Shown: positions 61,201 through 64,000 of the stretch, one piece after another
How the letters are laid out: each line of letters opens with the position of its first letter
Position numbering within the stretch: position 1 is the first letter of the stretch
Assembly (NCBI RefSeq): GCF_932526225.1
Contig: NC_064035.1
Span: forward strand, 19,271,969-19,335,968
DNA from: Nematostella vectensis
Taxonomy: Eukaryota; Cnidaria; Anthozoa; Actiniaria; Edwardsiidae
Direction: 5' to 3'
DNA length: 64,000 nucleotides
The notes under the pieces: generated by a model
Databases searched by the model: none
What the model was told of the DNA's origin: nothing
The model's input: only the letters and a program-made list of their open reading frames with translations
Program-made: the position numbers and the translations under genes

Positions 61201-63068
61201 AAAATACCTCGACTATTGCCATCTTGTTATCAGTGTCCACAGAAAGAACCTTGAGCACACGGCTAGTAGTGAACAGCAGCTTCTCGTATGTGTAGGTCTT
61301 CATGATACGCACAAGCTCTGCAGGACCCCCCGATGCCAGAATGATGAGTTTACTTTCCTGGTTTCCATAGGCCAGGACATGTAGACAGTCTAGAATTAGA
61401 ATAAACAAAATATGACTTTTGATAAAGCAGTAATGAACATGAGGTTGCATATTTCCTACAATGTGACAGTTTTAGCCAATAAATTTTCAGTAGTGTTTTC
61501 ACTAGTTAACTACCTGTTACAATAGCCAGGAACTTCACATTGCCGCGGCCCAATAGGGCAACCATCTTCTGCAAACCCCCAGCAAGCCGAACAGCCATCT
61601 TTGCTCCCTCTTGGTGAAGCAGTAGATTGTGAAGTGTTGTGATTGCGTAAAACACCACAGCCTCAACCTGAGACCCAAGCAGCTTAACCAGGGCAGGTAT
61701 GCCACCAGACTTGAAGATCGATAAGAGACCTTGTCGATGGTGTGAGAGATTATGCAGTGTCCCCGCAGCGCAGCGTGTTGTCTCCACATCGGACATGTTG
61801 TTGAGAGCTCGCACCAAGGCTGCCACCATCTGAGGAGAGTTCATGATTGCATGGCGACTTGCATCTTTCCTGGACAGCTGATGAACCATCATAGCAGCCT
61901 GACCAACTACAACCTAATAAAAAATATAGATAAGACAAACTGGTGAGAAAGGGACGTTTTGGGACATTTTGTTCTTGCAGTGTTTTGCTTTGACAACGGG
62001 CCTTTGCTAGAAATGTAATTGAACTCCAACATGGCAATGCAGACCACCTAGTTTATTTACATACGTAGACTTGTAGTCATACCATATTGCAGTGTTAAGA
62101 AACCAACAATCAATTACCTGGTCATCATCATTAAGCAACTTTGCCAACTCTGGGATAGCACGTGTAGCAAGGTCAGCGTCATCCTACAGAAGTTGTAATA
62201 TTGAGATTTCAATGTTTAGTTCTGGATAAGAAATAATAACAACCAAATTGAGGGCCTGTTAGCAGGGATGTAGGCCATCCTACCCACCTAGCTTTAAGAA
62301 TGAAAATTGATTTCTAAGGTAATTGATAACTATTTCCTATTATTGCTGTTTAACAAGACATCAACAGCCTGGTGCTAGCCCTCTACAAGTGGGTGGCCAA
62401 CAGATTTTGTTCCTAAGTATTAAAATAACTCTGGGGAGGAGGTGATATTATTCTTTGACAGAACTCCAGCATGGTTGGCCTTTAATATGCCACTAATTTT
62501 CTAACCAAACTGTACCTCTATCACTACAAGCATCAAGTAAGAATTTGGAAAAAAAATTACCTGATAGTTGATCAAGTTAACAACAGCTTGTTTCAGCATC
62601 AAGGATGGCTCAGCAAGCCTTTGAACAGCAGTAGATGAAGTGCTGTCGAACTGAGTTGAAGGGATCTGGGCCCCTTCTTCAAGTGTCTCAGGGAACATGG
62701 CTTGTCGAATTCGCTGGCTGTAGCCGAAACAAAATTACATATTATAAGAAAGCCTTTCAAGTCAACAGGAATAAAACCATACCACAACATGATCAAATGT
62801 TGTTGTATGCTTATTTTGCTTACCTTCTAGTTGAGACAAATTGCTCATTCATTGCCTGCATTTCATGATCGTTAAAGCTCTGTTCCCATTCAAAGGACAT
62901 GTGAGTCGTTTTCATGTAGTCGTCATCCTCGTCACCCTTGACAGAGTGAGCAGTGGTGGTAGCCCCAGACATGATGCCAGAGTCATGATACGTTTGGTGC
63001 CACATGGCTGTCTGCGCATCTTTATTCATGTCCCGCCCCTGCTGCATCCCTATACCGTGTGTCTCCAT
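58208..63068 (-). CDS. ctnnb1: Beta-catenin
   Basis: Nine coding exons in consistent phase: 62824-63068, 62561-62717, 62118-62183, 61514-61913, 61208-61389, 60735-61049, 59945-60343, 59425-59694, 58208-58402 (2229 nt, 742 residues). The N-terminus has the CK1/GSK3 degron D29-S-G-I-M-S34, with Thr38 and Ser42 equivalent to human Ser33/Ser37/Thr41/Ser45, and the alpha-catenin-binding region around EWEQSF. Residues from about 115 to 650 are armadillo repeats, for example [59 protein letters not shown] and [16 protein letters not shown]. The tail is Tyr/Gly/Pro-rich and ends D-T-D-L, as in vertebrates. It is a cadherin-catenin adhesion component and the Wnt co-activator that partners TCF/LEF in the nucleus. 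The start is the first ATG after an acceptor at 63074-63075. Compared with human, the armadillo region is strongly conserved and the C-tail is shorter. Confidence 0.98.
60330..60500 (-). repeat. Three-copy 56-58-bp tandem repeat spanning the exon 8 (60343) acceptor of beta-catenin
   Basis: The word CGTAAAGCACACACCTA recurs at 60330, 60388 and (with one change) 60444; the shared sequence continues through ACCATTTTTTAATTAGATAT and CAGTGACAT. On the minus strand each copy is an intron 3' end (TTAAAAAATGGTTT...TAG) followed by GTGTGTGCTTTACG, the first 14 coding bases of the exon that starts at 60343. Copy 1 is the real splice site. Copies 2 and 3 are duplicated acceptors at 60401 and 60457. Confidence 0.93.
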
Positions 63069-63072
63069 GGTA

Positions 63073-63073
63073 A
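63073..63073 (-). other. 3' splice acceptor just before the beta-catenin start codon
   Basis: The minus strand reads TTTCTTTGCCAG|TTACCATGGAGACA. This places the ATG five bases into its exon, so a non-coding leader exon must lie upstream. ACCATGG is an optimal start context. Confidence 0.75.
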
Positions 63074-63759
63074 CTGGCAAAGAAATAGCCAAATTCAATA
63101 TCAGGTTTATTTCTCTGTTTCGTTTTATACTTAGCTTCATAAACAGTTTTGCTTCTCTCCAACTATCATATAGGAAACTAGAGTGCTTGGGTAAATTTTA
63201 ATTAAATTTTTCCTTGGGCAAACTATGTATGGTATCGGATACCAATAAGGACAATCTTTCAGTTCTACAATAAATCTTAAAAATAAATGAACATACAACT
63301 GGACTGAGGTCTTCCACTATGTGAACACTGGCAATGACATGACCCCTAACAGCTTAACGGATAGAGTAAAGCATACTTCAAATGTTCTGGCGAACACATA
63401 TGCTATTCTAAGATCTTTGAGTATTTGGCTGTGCGTTTATATGAATTCAGCAGAACAAAAAAGTTATGTAACACCGAATATGAAAAAGACTACAACTGAC
63501 CAGGAGTTTAAAAATGTCTAAATCGACGCTTAGATGTGGTAGAAAATGAGAAATGCTGCGAATTCCACAATTTTTTAAAGCACCTTTGACTAAATTCAAA
63601 ATGTAGCCAACAGGCAAAGATACAGGTTTGTAAATGTGATTATCATAACTTTCCTTTTCTCAGGGCTAATAAAGTACAACACTTTTTTGGTCATCTAAAG
63701 CTGTGAAAAAAATATTTCGACTACTAAACCAGGAAAATCGACAAAACAAAATAACATAC

Positions 63760-64000
63760 CTTTTTTTCTTCGACTTTAAATCCAACTTCAATATGTGTAG
63801 ATTTGATCTAGAGCGGAGAGAAGAAACCATTTGAGTGTCAGTGACTTCGGAAAACTCTAATCGAACATTATCCCATTTACGGCCACAATTAACAATTATT
63901 TTATCAAAGAATTCCAGTTGTCCTTACCTTAGGGTACCATCTACGACCCCTTTCGCTCCTGCAGAGTAATATAATAACAGTTGAAATGTTAGCGAGAAAC
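63760..64000 (-). other. Candidate non-coding 5' exon(s) of beta-catenin
   Basis: Two consensus splice donors face the acceptor at 63073 on the minus strand: AAAG|GTATGT ending at 63760 and TAAG|GTAAGG ending at 63928. Either could close a leader exon. The stretch 63074-63759 would then be the first intron and contains nothing else that I can support. Confidence 0.4.

Overview
The window reads as anthozoan cnidarian nuclear DNA. The nearest match I can name from memory is the sea anemone Nematostella vectensis; this is inferred from protein similarity and the presence of linked Otx paralogs, not from a database search. It is AT-rich, its genes have many short exons with canonical GT-AG introns, and it carries many short inverted-repeat transposons and minisatellites. 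No tRNA, rRNA or CRISPR locus was found.

Layout. (1) 1-3497, minus strand: the first two coding exons of an Otx-class homeobox gene; its third exon lies beyond the left edge. (2) 3498-35008: about 31.5 kb with no convincing protein gene. It separates two divergently oriented Otx genes and is the natural place for shared regulatory DNA; it also holds a fold-back element, a MITE-like element and small repeats. (3) 35009-36159, plus strand: a complete three-exon Otx gene. (4) 36160-43370: short repeats, a 2.8-kb minisatellite of about 90 copies of a 31-bp unit, an orphan coding-like fragment, a Tc1/mariner-type MITE, a decayed Tc1/mariner-like transposase and a 198-bp tandem duplication. (5) 43371-51614, minus strand: a complete 14-exon PA2G4/EBP1 gene with a TTAA-flanked MITE, a 31-bp minisatellite and another MITE in its introns. 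(6) 52090-54320: retroelement debris (tRNA-like SINE head, (TTTA)n tract, LINE tail, Ty3/gypsy-type integrase fragment). (7) 55144-56139, plus strand: an intronless class A GPCR. (8) 56435-57135: a third 30-31-bp minisatellite. (9) 58208-63068, minus strand: a complete beta-catenin gene with nine coding exons, plus probable non-coding 5' exons toward the right edge.

How the genes relate. Otx factors and beta-catenin both act in early axial and germ-layer patterning in animals, but nothing in the sequence shows that their linkage here is functional. PA2G4 is a housekeeping ribosome-associated protein. The GPCR is an orphan.

Main points for follow-up: a 71-nt stretch of the homeobox exon that is nearly identical between the two Otx paralogs although synonymous sites on both sides are strongly diverged (gene conversion or a second layer of constraint); a three-copy tandem duplication of the 3' splice site and first 14 coding bases of beta-catenin exon 8; and three sequence-unrelated minisatellites that share a ~31-bp period.
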